DNA from: Mycobacterium montefiorense
Lineage (GTDB): Bacteria; Actinomycetota; Actinomycetes; Mycobacteriales; Mycobacteriaceae
NCBI RefSeq assembly: GCF_003112775.1
Contig: NZ_BFCH01000007.1
Coordinates: 118,413-182,412, forward strand
DNA: 64,000 nt
Direction: 5' to 3'
Shown here: piece after piece, positions 1 to 8,960 of the stretch
Layout: every line of letters begins with the position of its first letter
Numbering within the stretch: position 1 is the first letter of the stretch
Notes under the pieces: generated by a model
Seen by the model: the letters and a program-made list of their open reading frames with translations, nothing else
Database searches by the model: none
Told to the model about the DNA's origin: nothing
Position numbers and translations under genes: made by a program

Positions 1-1179
1 ATAGCCGAGCACCAGGCCCAGGGTTACGATCCGCCGCGGCGCTTCGTCGACACGATCGGTAGCGACGGGTTGGCCTCGCTACCGGCCCGCATCGCCGTGC
101 GGTGGCGGCACATCCACGAATTCGACGACCTCGGCGCCTTGCGCACCCGGGTGATCGACCGGGTCCAAACGCCGGTACCCGGCGCCGCGTTGCGTCCGAT
201 GTTCATCTATCGGCACCGGCAGCTAGCCGACGATCTGGCCGCCCACAAGTTGGCGGCCGAGCACGGTTTGACTCCGCTGACCGTCGCGATCACCGGGTCG
301 TCGGGACTGGTCGGTTCGGCGGTGTCCGCGTTCTTGCGTACCGGCGGGCACCGCGTTGTCCACCTGGTTCGCCGCTTCGCGGGCGCCGGCGACGAACGCC
401 AGTGGAATCCAGACGACCCCGCCCCGGACCTACTGGCCGGGGTCGACGCCGTCATTCATCTGGCCGGCGCCTCGATCGCCGGCCGGTTCACCGACAAGCA
501 CCGGGAAGCGGTGCGCAACAGCCGGATTGGCCCAACTCGCCGACTGGCCGAACTGCTGGCGCACACCGCCGAGGGCCCGTCGGTTCTGATCTCGGCCTCG
601 GCGATCGGCTATTACGGATACAACCGCGGCGACGACGAACTCACCGAGGCAAGCGAGCGTGGCGACGGCTTCCTGGCCGACGTCGTCGCCGACTGGGAAG
701 ACGCGACCGCGCCGGCCACACAGGCCGGAGCGCGGGTGGTGCAGGTGCGCACCGGCATCGTGCAATCCCCGCGCGGCGGCACACTGAGGCTGATGCGTCC
801 GCTGTTCAGCGCCGGGCTGGGTGGCCGGCTCGGCGACGGCCGGCAGTGGTTGTCCTGGATAGGGATTGACGACCTGGTCGACGTGTACCACCGGGCCCTC
901 TGGGACACCGAACTGTCCGGGCCGGTGAATGCTGTTGCCCCGCAACCGGTTCGCAATACCGAATACACCCGCACCCTGGCTCGCGTGCTAAATCGGCCCG
1001 CGGTCCTGCCCGTTCCCTCGCTGGGGCCCCGGCTGTTGCTCGGCGGGCAGGGCGCCCGCGAATTGGCCTGCGCCAGCCAGCAGGTCGTTCCGCAACGGCT
1101 CGGCCAGGCCGGGCACCGGTTCCGCCAACCCGACCTGGACAGCGCCTTGCGTCACCTGCTCGGGCGCGCCCCGCAGTGA
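1..1179 (+). CDS. TIGR01777-family epimerase with N-terminal SRPBCC part, 5' partial
   Basis: The reading frame is open from base 1, so the start lies upstream; the TTG at 70 is only the first possible start codon inside the window. The first ~80 visible residues (ending in a YRHRQLADDL stretch) look like the end of an SRPBCC/cyclase-type domain. A nucleotide-binding Rossmann fold follows, with ITGSSGLVGSAV near residue 100, HLAGASIAG, and SASAIGYYG as the SDR-like active-site region, then a DUF1731-type C-terminus. Members are NAD(P)-dependent epimerase-like proteins of unknown substrate. A convergent MarR gene follows after 24 bp. Confidence 0.85.
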   Translation: MAEHQAQGYDPPRRFVDTIGSDGLASLPARIAVRWRHIHEFDDLGALRTRVIDRVQTPVPGAALRPMFIYRHRQLADDLAAHKLAAEHGLTPLTVAITGSSGLVGSAVSAFLRTGGHRVVHLVRRFAGAGDERQWNPDDPAPDLLAGVDAVIHLAGASIAGRFTDKHREAVRNSRIGPTRRLAELLAHTAEGPSVLISASAIGYYGYNRGDDELTEASERGDGFLADVVADWEDATAPATQAGARVVQVRTGIVQSPRGGTLRLMRPLFSAGLGGRLGDGRQWLSWIGIDDLVDVYHRALWDTELSGPVNAVAPQPVRNTEYTRTLARVLNRPAVLPVPSLGPRLLLGGQGARELACASQQVVPQRLGQAGHRFRQPDLDSALRHLLGRAPQ

Positions 1180-1203
1180 AGCGGCCGATTACGGTGCGGC
1201 GAA

Positions 1204-1713
1204 TCAGGGGCGGGGAGCGCCCAATTCAGCCCGGAAGCGTTGCATCGCCGCAATCAGCGCCCCAAAGACGCGGTGGGCGGTCGCGAGATCGGCGTCGGGC
1301 AGGCCTTCTAGTGTGTCGCGGGTGTGTGCGCCCAGTGGGGTGAAGAACGACCGGGCGGTGTCGAGGCCGGGCTCGGAAAAACGCAGGATGACCTTGCGCC
1401 GGTCGTTGGGATGCGAGTCGCGCCAGATATGGCCGGACTCGATCAGCCGGTCCACCAGGTAGGTGATCGCCGCGCCCGACAAACCCATCCGCTGGCTGAG
1501 GTCCCCGGACGTCATCGGCCGGCCGCTGGTTTCGGCCACCATGATGTGCAGCAGCGCGCGGAAATCGGTGGGGCGCACGTCTTGAGACGCCGCGAACAGT
1601 CGGCCGATCTGGTCGGATTCTGACGACATCTCGCGCAGATCGGCCGACATCAGCGACTCCAGGGCCTCGCGGCCCGGCGGACTCTCGTCAGCGTTCATAC
1701 CCGTGGGCAGCAT
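1204..1713 (-). CDS. MarR-family transcriptional regulator
   Basis: A 169-residue protein with a winged helix: recognition region near MTSGDLSQRMGLSGAAITYL and the wing DSHPNDRRKVIL, the DxRxxxL signature of MarR. It is divergent from the MMPL-TspO-photolyase operon, with an AT-rich inverted repeat between them, so it probably represses or tunes that operon and itself. The start could be the ATG at 1713 or the internal ATG at 1698; neither has a strong ribosome binding site. Confidence 0.9.
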   Translation of the reverse strand: MLPTGMNADESPPGREALESLMSADLREMSSESDQIGRLFAASQDVRPTDFRALLHIMVAETSGRPMTSGDLSQRMGLSGAAITYLVDRLIESGHIWRDSHPNDRRKVILRFSEPGLDTARSFFTPLGAHTRDTLEGLPDADLATAHRVFGALIAAMQRFRAELGAPRP

Positions 1714-1730
1714 AGTCGTCAGTGGCCGGT

Positions 1731-1765
1731 CATTTCAGTCTTTTAATGTTTAATTGAATGAAATG
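1731..1765. promoter_or_regulatory. Candidate MarR operator, AT-rich inverted repeat
   Basis: CATTTCA (1731-1737) and TGAAATG (1759-1765) are perfect inverted arms. A second pair, TTCA (1734-1737) and TGAA (1755-1758), is nested, in a TA-rich stretch that stands out from the GC-rich surroundings. It lies between the MarR start (1713) and the MMPL start (1783), where an operator for the divergent pair would be expected. That this MarR protein binds it is inferred. Confidence 0.5.
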
Positions 1766-1782
1766 ATGGAAACGCTGGTGTC

Positions 1783-3891
1783 GTGATGTGGGAGTCTCTG
1801 GCCGCGGCCGTGACGGGCCGGCGTTGCTGGCGGCCCGGATTAGCCGCGGTGCTGCTGGGTATCGGCTTGATGGTGGTGATCGGCGGTAATGCGGCGGCCG
1901 GCCGGGCGCCGCTATCGGTGCCCACCGACTCGGACTCCGCACAGGTCGACGCGTTGGCTCGGCAGTTTCCCGGTGGCGATCGGGTTCCGCTGCTGCTGGT
2001 CGTCAACCGCGCCGATGGCGCGCCGCTGACCGCCGCCGACGTGACCGCGGCCGGGGCGGCCCGCGACCGGATGCAAGCCGTCGTGGCTCCCTTTGGCGCC
2101 ACCGACGCGGCGCCGCCGATCGTGTCGTCGGACGCCATGGCGGCCGTCGCCGTGGTGCCCATCCGCGCCGATTTGTCCGGCCTGGTCCTCACCGAGGGAG
2201 TCACCGCGCTGCGCGGCGCCGCCGACGCCGGCTTGCCCGCGGACCTGCGAGCCCATGTCACCGGGGGCCCGGCCTTCGGCGCCGATATCGCCAACGCGTT
2301 CACCGACGCCAACATCACCTTGCTGGCGGTGACGGCCTCCGTGGTCGCGCTGTTGCTGATCGTCACCTACCGCTCGCCGGTGCTGTGGCTGGCGCCGCTG
2401 CTGGTGGTCGGATTCGCCGACCGGGTCGCGGCCGCGGTGGGCACCGCAGTGGCTTCGCTGACCGGCTTGAGTTTCGACGGCGCGACCTCCGGCATCACCA
2501 GCGTGCTGGTGTTCGGCGCGGGCACCAATTACGCACTGCTGCTGATTTCCCGCTATCGGCAAGAACTTCGGAGCCACACCGAGCACCGTGACGCGTTGCG
2601 CCGCGCGGTGCGCATGGCCGGGCCGGCCATTGTCGCCAGCAATGCCACCGTGGTGCTGGCGCTACTCACCCTGCTGTTCGCGTCGACGCCCAGCACCCGC
2701 AGCTTGGGAGCGCTGGCGGCCTGCGGACTGGTGGTCGCCGCGGTGTCGGTGTTGGTGATGCTGCCGCCGCTGCTCGCGTTGTGCGGCCGGCGACTGTTCT
2801 GGCCGCTGATCCCTGCGCCCGACGGCACCGCCACCCTCGAGTCCGGGGCCTGGCACCGGATTGCCGAACAGGTGGCCCGCCGTCCCGCCGTCGTCGCCGC
2901 GGTCTCGGTCGCGGCGCTGGCGGCCCTGGCCGGCGGCCTGCTGGGAACCCGAATCGGCTTGTCGCAGACCCAGCAGTTCCGGGTGCAGGCGGACTCGGTG
3001 TCCGGCTACGACGTGGTGGCTGCGCACTTTCCCGCCGGACTGGCCAACCCCACACTCGTCGTGGCCCGCAGTGCCCAGGCATCGCAGGTGCGGGCCGCGA
3101 TCGTCGCTACCCCGGGCGTGGTCTCGGCGACCGACGCGGGCCAGTCGGCTTCCGGCTTGACAAAATGGTCGGTGGTGACCGACTCTCCGCCGTCATCGGA
3201 TCGCGCATTCACAACCATTGCCGCACTGCGTAATTCGACGAAGGCCGCCGCCCCCGGCGCGCTGGTCGGCGGTCCCGACGCCCAGGCGCTTGATATCCGA
3301 GATGCGGCCGTGCACGACCGGCTGATGCTGATCCCGGCGATCCTGGCCGTCATTGCGATTGTCCTGTTCGTACTGCTGCGCTCGGCACTCGCGCCGCCCA
3401 ACCTGCTGTCCGCCACGATTCTCGGCGCGCTGGCCGCCCTCGGTCTCGGCGGCTGGACGAGCATGCACGTCTTCGGATTTCCGGCACTGGACAACAGCAC
3501 CCCGCTGTTCGCGTTCCTGTTCCTGGCCGCCCTCGGCGTGGACTACACCATCTTCCTGGTCACCCGCGCCCGCGAAGAGGCCGCATCCCACGGAGCGCGC
3601 GAAGGCATGGTCCGCGCGGTGTCGGCTACCGGCGGCGTCATCACCAGCGCGGGAATCGTTTTGGCGGCGGTCTTCTGCGTGCTGGCAGTATTGCCGCTGC
3701 TCGTGCTGACCCAGCTCGGCATCATCGTGGGCCTGGGGATCCTGCTCGACACCTTCGTGGTACGCACGCTCGTCATCCCCGCGCTGTTCGCCCTGATCGG
3801 CGATCGCATCTGGTGGCCTGCGGACCCGACCGACACCAAAGTCGTTGACCGGCAAACGGATTCCCTACAAGACGAACGGAGCAGGCTATGA
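1783..3891 (+). CDS. MMPL-family RND transporter
   Basis: A 702-residue membrane protein with the two-fold MMPL architecture. Each half has one hydrophobic N-terminal helix, a periplasmic loop of 130-150 residues, then about five membrane segments. The second half keeps the Asp-Tyr pair of the proton relay (D587-Y588 in LGVDYTIF). At the equivalent site in the first half the sequence is GAGTNYAL, with Asn249 in place of Asp. It starts at GTG 1783 or ATG 1786, and its stop overlaps the TspO start by 4 bp (ATGA). The size resembles ActII-3-type drug or pigment exporters rather than ~950-residue mycobacterial MmpL proteins. The substrate is unknown. Confidence 0.9.
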   Translation: MMWESLAAAVTGRRCWRPGLAAVLLGIGLMVVIGGNAAAGRAPLSVPTDSDSAQVDALARQFPGGDRVPLLLVVNRADGAPLTAADVTAAGAARDRMQAVVAPFGATDAAPPIVSSDAMAAVAVVPIRADLSGLVLTEGVTALRGAADAGLPADLRAHVTGGPAFGADIANAFTDANITLLAVTASVVALLLIVTYRSPVLWLAPLLVVGFADRVAAAVGTAVASLTGLSFDGATSGITSVLVFGAGTNYALLLISRYRQELRSHTEHRDALRRAVRMAGPAIVASNATVVLALLTLLFASTPSTRSLGALAACGLVVAAVSVLVMLPPLLALCGRRLFWPLIPAPDGTATLESGAWHRIAEQVARRPAVVAAVSVAALAALAGGLLGTRIGLSQTQQFRVQADSVSGYDVVAAHFPAGLANPTLVVARSAQASQVRAAIVATPGVVSATDAGQSASGLTKWSVVTDSPPSSDRAFTTIAALRNSTKAAAPGALVGGPDAQALDIRDAAVHDRLMLIPAILAVIAIVLFVLLRSALAPPNLLSATILGALAALGLGGWTSMHVFGFPALDNSTPLFAFLFLAALGVDYTIFLVTRAREEAASHGAREGMVRAVSATGGVITSAGIVLAAVFCVLAVLPLLVLTQLGIIVGLGILLDTFVVRTLVIPALFALIGDRIWWPADPTDTKVVDRQTDSLQDERSRL

Positions 3892-4376
3892 AACCCTCGA
3901 CCCTGGTCGCGACCACACTCGCCGTCGCGGTGGCCGCAGGCACCGGAAGCATCGCCAGCCCACGTAACGTGGGAGCCTGGTACTCCCGGCTACCCAAACC
4001 CTCCTACCAGCCACCGGGTGCCGCCTTCCCGATCGTCTGGACCGCCCTCTACGGCGACATCGCCACCACTTCCGCAGTGACAATCGACAAGTTTCGCGCG
4101 ACCGGACAGCACGCTAAGGCGCGCCGCTATGCCGCCGCACTGAGCGTCAATCTGCTCCTCAACGCCGGGTGGAGTTGGCTTTTCTTCCGCTTTCACAAAC
4201 TCGGCGCATCCGCGCTGGGCGCGGCCGCACTGACGGTCAGCAGCGCCGACCTCGCCCGCCGGGCCGCCGCGGCGGATCCGCGCGCCGGCAAAGCGCTCTC
4301 GCCCTACCCGCTGTGGTGCGCCTTCGCCACCGTCCTGTCCACCCATATCTGGCGACTCAACCGTCGCACCCAATAA
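3888..4376 (+). CDS. TspO/MBR family protein
   Basis: 162 residues, the usual length of the five-helix TspO (translocator protein, tryptophan-rich sensory protein) family. Signatures are WYSRLPKPSYQPP, FPIVWTALY in the first helix-loop region and LLLNAGWSWLFF in the third helix. Family members are membrane proteins that bind porphyrins such as protoporphyrin IX and affect tetrapyrrole and stress responses. It is translationally linked to both neighbours: ATGA overlap with the transporter, and its TAA stop shares a base with the photolyase ATG. This suggests a light or porphyrin stress operon. Confidence 0.92.
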   Translation: MKPSTLVATTLAVAVAAGTGSIASPRNVGAWYSRLPKPSYQPPGAAFPIVWTALYGDIATTSAVTIDKFRATGQHAKARRYAAALSVNLLLNAGWSWLFFRFHKLGASALGAAALTVSSADLARRAAAADPRAGKALSPYPLWCAFATVLSTHIWRLNRRTQ

Positions 4377-5707
4377 TGCCTGCGCTCTTGTGGTTTCGCC
4401 GCGACCTGCGATTGCGCGATCATCCCGCACTGCTCGCCGCCGCCGAAAGCGAAGATGTGCTCGCCTGCTTCGTCGTCGATCCACGTCTCGAGAAGTCGTC
4501 CGGCCAGCGCCGCCTGCAATTCCTGGGCGACACGCTGCGACACCTGCGCGACGACCTGGATGGCCGGTTGTTGGTGACCCGTGGGGCCGCCGAAGAACAG
4601 ATTCCCCGCATTGCCAAGAAGATCAACGCGTCGACGGTGCACATCTCCGAAGACTTCGCACCGTACGGAAAGCGCCGCGACGAAAAGGTGCGCGCAGCAC
4701 TGGGCTCGATTCCATTGGTGGCGACCGGTTCGCCGTATCTGGTCACACCCGGCCGCGTCAGAAAGGACGACGGGGAGCCCTACAAGGTGTTCACGCCGTT
4801 TCTGCGGAAGTGGCGTGAAGTCGGATGGCGCAAGCCCGCGCAATCGAGTGCCGATTCCGCACGCTGGCTCGACCCGGCCCATCTGGTCAAGCAGTGCGAG
4901 ATCCCCGACCCCGGCATCGAGCTTGGCGTCGATGCCGGTGAGGCAGCAGCGCTTTCGCAATGGGAAGAGTTTGTCGACGGCGGACTGGACCGCTACGCAC
5001 AAGCCCGCGACCGGCCGGACATCGCGGGCACCAGCCGGATGTCAGCGCACCTGAAGTTCGGCACCATCCATCCTCGCACCATGCTCGCGGCGATGGACCT
5101 GCGTAGCGCCGGCGCGCAAACGTACTTGCGAGAGTTGGCCTTTCGTGACTTCTACGCCGGGGTGCTGCATTTCTGGCCGGCCAGCGCCTGGCGTAACTGG
5201 AACAGCGACTTCGACGCCATCTTGACCGACACCGGCGCGCAGGCCAAACGTCGCTTCGAGGCGTGGAAGGCGGGCGAAACGGGTTATCCGATCGTCGACG
5301 CGGGCATGCGCCAACTGCGCGAGACCGGCTTCATGCACAACCGGGTGCGGATGATCGTCGCATCGTTTCTGGTCAAGGACCTTCACCTACCCTGGCAGTG
5401 GGGCGCCGAATGGTTCCTGGATCAACTCACCGATGGCGATATGGCCAGCAACCAGCACGGCTGGCAGTGGAGCGCGGGGTGTGGCACCGACGCCGCTCCA
5501 TATTTCCGGGTGTTCAACCCGGTCACTCAGGGTGAAAAGTTCGACCCAGCAGGCGATTACATCCGGCGCTGGGTCCCCGAACTGAGTGCCGCCGGCGATG
5601 TCCATCTGCGTAAAGGCGAACGCCCGCACGGCTATCCGGCGCCGATCGTCGACCACGGCACCGAGCGGGCCGAAGCGCTCAACCGTTATCAGGGCCTAGG
5701 CTCGTAG
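4376..5707 (+). CDS. phr: Deoxyribodipyrimidine photolyase (class I CPD type)
   Basis: 443 residues. The N-terminal antenna-binding Rossmann domain starts MPALLWFRRDLRLRDHPAL. The FAD domain carries ETGYPIVDAGMRQL near residue 300, MHNRVRMIVASFLVKDL, DGDMASNQHGWQWSAG and the PYFRVFNP block. The enzyme uses blue light and FADH- to split cyclobutane pyrimidine dimers in DNA. The ATG at 4376 overlaps the TspO stop; a longer frame running into tspO is ignored because it reads through coding sequence. A cryptochrome-like role cannot be excluded, but all usual photolyase blocks are present. Confidence 0.92.
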   Translation: MPALLWFRRDLRLRDHPALLAAAESEDVLACFVVDPRLEKSSGQRRLQFLGDTLRHLRDDLDGRLLVTRGAAEEQIPRIAKKINASTVHISEDFAPYGKRRDEKVRAALGSIPLVATGSPYLVTPGRVRKDDGEPYKVFTPFLRKWREVGWRKPAQSSADSARWLDPAHLVKQCEIPDPGIELGVDAGEAAALSQWEEFVDGGLDRYAQARDRPDIAGTSRMSAHLKFGTIHPRTMLAAMDLRSAGAQTYLRELAFRDFYAGVLHFWPASAWRNWNSDFDAILTDTGAQAKRRFEAWKAGETGYPIVDAGMRQLRETGFMHNRVRMIVASFLVKDLHLPWQWGAEWFLDQLTDGDMASNQHGWQWSAGCGTDAAPYFRVFNPVTQGEKFDPAGDYIRRWVPELSAAGDVHLRKGERPHGYPAPIVDHGTERAEALNRYQGLGS

Positions 5708-5837
5708 CCCGGTCCGGCGCCGCCTTCCCACACAGCGTTGCGGGGCACGCAACCATCTTTTGCCGAAATCGCCTGCCGACGCTGTTTGGCATGTAATTAT
5801 CAGCCAACTCACAGTTGTCAAGGCGCAGGGAGGCGAT

Positions 5838-6389
5838 ATGGCTCACTCGATCGTTCGGACGTTGCTGGTTTCCGGTGCCGCCGCGGGGCTGATGGCCAGC
5901 GCTGGCGCCTGCTCGTGTTCGATCGGATCGTCGTCGCACGCGGTCGCCAAGGGCGATGTCGCGAGCCAGATCATCCAGAAGATGACCGACGCCCAGGGCA
6001 ACAAGCCCGACTCCGTCGACTGCCCGGGTGATCTGCCGGCGAACGTGGGCGCGCAGCTGAACTGTTCGATGAAGGTCAAAGGCGCCACCTACAACGTCAA
6101 TGTGACGGTGACCAGCGTCGACGGCAGCAATGTCAAGTTCGACATGGTGGAAACGGTCGACAAGAGCCAGGTCGCCGCATCGATCAGCGACAACATCACG
6201 CAGCAGGTGGGGACCAAACCGGAATCGGTGACGTGCCCCGACAATCTGAAGGGCGTGCAGGGCGCCACGCTGCGCTGCAAGCTGATCACTGACGGCAAAA
6301 CCTACGGGGTGACTGTGTCCGTCACAGGCGTCGACGCCGGCACCGTCGATTATCACTTCGTCGTCGACGACCAGCCGTCATCGTCCTAA
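5838..6389 (+). CDS. Lipoprotein with two DUF4333 domains (Rv3033-like)
   Basis: 183 residues starting at ATG 5838, preceded by GGGAGG. A signal peptide ends at a lipobox-like SAGAC. Two homologous ~65-residue repeats follow. Each carries a KPDSV-DCP or KPESV-TCP motif, an ANVGAQLNC or VQGATLRC motif with a second Cys, and a TYNVNVTV or TYGVTVSV strand. The paired cysteines in each repeat could form a disulfide outside the membrane. In the remembered M. tuberculosis order this gene sits beside the methylglucose lipopolysaccharide genes, but its own role is unknown. Confidence 0.85.
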   Translation: MAHSIVRTLLVSGAAAGLMASAGACSCSIGSSSHAVAKGDVASQIIQKMTDAQGNKPDSVDCPGDLPANVGAQLNCSMKVKGATYNVNVTVTSVDGSNVKFDMVETVDKSQVAASISDNITQQVGTKPESVTCPDNLKGVQGATLRCKLITDGKTYGVTVSVTGVDAGTVDYHFVVDDQPSSS

Positions 6390-6405
6390 CGCCCTACCCG
6401 AACGA

Positions 6406-6714
6406 TCAATGGCCAACAGCCGCAAAGTAACCCACGATGCCAAGCAGTTCGGCCAGGGCGGACGCGCCTAGCGTCGCGGCGGCATACGGCCAGCCCCACC
6501 GTCGGCGAACCAGTCGGATGATCGTCACGACACACCCGATGACGGTCAGGGCGGCCGCCACCGATACGGACACCAACACGGACGTGGCGGCATTGTCCGC
6601 GCTGCAATGCTCGGGGGGACAGTAGTCCGTGAAGGCCAGGAACATGAACTCCATGCCGGCTGCCACGACCCAGCCGACGACGGCAACAACCATCAGCACG
6701 ATGGATAGCGCCAC
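6406..6714 (-). CDS. Small membrane protein, start codon unresolved
   Basis: From GTG 6714 this encodes 102 residues with three or four membrane segments and an outer loop carrying a Cys pair (YCPPEHCS). The same frame is open upstream to 6777 and encodes a proline-rich stretch ending PGWDV directly before the first helix. That looks like a genuine N-terminus, but it has no ATG, GTG or TTG. A CTG at 6762 would give a 4-bp CTGA overlap with the stop of the acyltransferase gene. Function is not known. Confidence 0.65.
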   Translation of the reverse strand: MALSIVLMVVAVVGWVVAAGMEFMFLAFTDYCPPEHCSADNAATSVLVSVSVAAALTVIGCVVTIIRLVRRRWGWPYAAATLGASALAELLGIVGYFAAVGH

Positions 6715-6758
6715 ATCCCATCCGGGACGCGCCGGTGTGGTGCCCGGGACCGGCGGGG

Positions 6759-7487
6759 TCAGTGGGCCGCCTTTTTACGTTCGATATCGGCCAGGGCGGC
6801 GGCCAATTCGGCGCGCTGCGCGGCCGAGCTCTCCCAGGACAGCTGCCGGTTCTTGACCACCTTGGCCGGCGCGCCGACCGCGATCGAATAGTCGGGAACA
6901 ACACCGCGAACCACCGCGTGTGAACCGAGCACGCAGCCCCGCCCGATCGACGTGCCGCGAAGCACGGTCGCCTTCACCCCGACCCAGGTGTCCGGCCCGA
7001 TCCGCACCGGGGACTTGACGATGCCCTGATCCTTGATGGGCAGCGTGATGTCGTCCATCCGGTGGTCGAAATCGCAGACGTAGCACCAGTCGGCCATCAG
7101 CATCGAATCGCCGAGCTCGATGTCGAGGTAGCAGTTGATCACGTTGTCGCGGCCCAGCACGACCTTGTCGCCGAACCGCAGCGAGCCCTCGTGCGCGCGG
7201 ATCGTGTTCTTGTCGCCGATGTGCACCCAACGGCCGATCTCCAGCTGTGCCAGCTCGGGCGTCGCGTGAATCTCGACGCCCTTGCCGATGAACACCATTC
7301 CGCGGGTGATGATGTGCGGGTTGGCCAGCTTGAATTTCAATAGCCGCCAATAGCGCACCAGGTACCACGGCGTGTAGGCACGATTGCGCAGCACCCACTT
7401 CAGCGAGGCCAGCGTCAAGAACTTGGCCTGGCGTGGGTCTCGCAGCCGGTGACCCCGCCAGCGGCGATGGACCGGGGCACCCCACAT
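6759..7487 (-). CDS. Left-handed beta-helix (hexapeptide repeat) acyltransferase, Rv3034c-like
   Basis: 242 residues from ATG 7487; a TTG at 7520 is possible but weaker. The middle has successive hexapeptide turns (IGKGVEI, LEIGRWVHIGDK, LRFGDKVVLGRD, VRIGPDTWVGVKATVLRGTSIGRGCVLG). It ends with the VPDYSIAVGAPAKVVKNR signature of acetyltransferases that use acyl-CoA. The N-terminus is basic with an amphipathic region (WYLVRYWRLLKFKL). It is a candidate acyltransferase for methylglucose lipopolysaccharide because of the locus, but the acceptor is not visible in the sequence. It is divergent from the lipoprotein at 7633. Confidence 0.85.
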   Translation of the reverse strand: MWGAPVHRRWRGHRLRDPRQAKFLTLASLKWVLRNRAYTPWYLVRYWRLLKFKLANPHIITRGMVFIGKGVEIHATPELAQLEIGRWVHIGDKNTIRAHEGSLRFGDKVVLGRDNVINCYLDIELGDSMLMADWCYVCDFDHRMDDITLPIKDQGIVKSPVRIGPDTWVGVKATVLRGTSIGRGCVLGSHAVVRGVVPDYSIAVGAPAKVVKNRQLSWESSAAQRAELAAALADIERKKAAH

Positions 7488-7632
7488 GCTTGTCACAGCC
7501 GGAAAGCCTAGCCCGGTCAATCACCAGCCCGCGAACCGCCACGGGTTACCCTCACCTGTACTCAATCGCTGCCGAACAGCCCGGCCCGCCCACGAGCGGC
7601 CCGCGTTGAAAGAAGGATTTGGGAAACCCAAG

Positions 7633-8955
7633 GTGCTTGCCCGACAACTCGTCAGTGGCCTTCGGCGTTGCTCATCCGTGGTGTTGGCGGCTGGGCTCAC
7701 GGCCGGGCTCGGCGGTTGCGGAAATACCGACGCATGGGTGCAGGCCGCGGCCGCACCCGGCTGGTCCGCGCAGTATGGCGACGCGGCCAACAGCAGCTAC
7801 ACGACGACCGGCGGCGCCGACAAGCTGTCACTGCAATGGACCCGGTCGGTCAAGGGCAACCTGGGCGCCGGACCCGCGCTGAGCTCGAGCAATTACCTCG
7901 CCCTGAACGCACAAACCCCCGCCGGGTGTTCGCTGATGGAGTGGGAGAACAACGACAACGGCCGGCAACGCTGGTGCGTGCGGCTGTTCCAGGGCGGCGG
8001 CTTCGGCGGTCCCCTGTTCGACGGCTTCGACAATCTCTACGTCGGCCAGCCGGGCGCCTTTCTGTCCTTCCCGGTGACACAGTGGACGCGCTGGCGTCAA
8101 CCCGTGATCGGAATGCCGTCCACGCCAAGGTTTCTCGGCGATGGTCAACTGCTGGTCACTACGCATCTGGGACAGGTGCTGGTTTTCGACGCGCATCGCG
8201 GCATGGTGGTCGGCAGTCCGCTGGACCTGGTGGATGGGATCGACCCGACGGATGCGACGCATGGGCTGGCCGATTGCGCCCCGGCGCGCCAAGGCTGCCC
8301 GGTCGCGGCGGCTCCCGCCTTCTCCGCGGCCAGCGGGATGGCGGTGCTCGGTGTGTGGCAGCCGGGCGCTGCGGCGGCCGGGCTGGTCGGGCTCAAATAC
8401 CACCGCGGCCAGACTCCCCTGGTGACCCGGGAGTGGACCAGCGACGCCGTGGGCGCCGGTGTGATTGCCAGCCCGGTGCTGTCGGCCAACGGATCGACCG
8501 TCTACGTCAACGGCCGCGACCAGCGTCTGTGGGCGCTCAATGCCGCCGACGGGAAACCGAAGTGGTCCATGCCGTTGGGGTTCCTGGCCCAGACGCCGCC
8601 CGCGGTCACCCCCGGCGGCCTGATCGTGTCCGGCGGTGGGCCCGACACCCGGCTGGTGGCCTTCAAGGACGGCGGCGATCATGCCGATCAGGTCTGGCGC
8701 CGCGACGACGTCACCCCGTTGTCGTCACCGGGCCTGGCCGCTGGCAGCGTCGGCTATGCCGTGACCGGCGGCCCGCCCCGCGACGACGCTGCCGGGATGT
8801 CGCTACTGGTGTTCGACCCGGGCAACGGCCACACGATCAACAGCTACCCACTTCCCGCAGCCACCGGCTACCCGCTCGGACTAGCGATAGGCAGCGACCG
8901 TCGGGTGGTGGCCACCACCAGTGACGGTCAGGTCTACGGCTTCGCCCCGGCCTAA
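7633..8955 (+). CDS. Lipoprotein with PQQ-like beta-propeller (Rv3035-like)
   Basis: 440 residues from GTG 7633. This start gives a clean lipoprotein signal: positively charged LARQLVSGLRR, hydrophobic SSVVLAAGLTAG, lipobox LGGC. The in-frame ATG at 7486 would add about 50 residues rich in Arg/Pro and bury the signal. The mature part has repeating propeller blades with motifs such as STVYVNGRDQRLWALNAADGKPKW and VYGF at the end, as in BamB-like and PQQ-dependent dehydrogenase folds. No dehydrogenase active site was recognised. It is probably a surface-anchored scaffold or binding protein. Confidence 0.85.
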   Translation: MLARQLVSGLRRCSSVVLAAGLTAGLGGCGNTDAWVQAAAAPGWSAQYGDAANSSYTTTGGADKLSLQWTRSVKGNLGAGPALSSSNYLALNAQTPAGCSLMEWENNDNGRQRWCVRLFQGGGFGGPLFDGFDNLYVGQPGAFLSFPVTQWTRWRQPVIGMPSTPRFLGDGQLLVTTHLGQVLVFDAHRGMVVGSPLDLVDGIDPTDATHGLADCAPARQGCPVAAAPAFSAASGMAVLGVWQPGAAAAGLVGLKYHRGQTPLVTREWTSDAVGAGVIASPVLSANGSTVYVNGRDQRLWALNAADGKPKWSMPLGFLAQTPPAVTPGGLIVSGGGPDTRLVAFKDGGDHADQVWRRDDVTPLSSPGLAAGSVGYAVTGGPPRDDAAGMSLLVFDPGNGHTINSYPLPAATGYPLGLAIGSDRRVVATTSDGQVYGFAPA

Positions 8956-8960
8956 GACGG

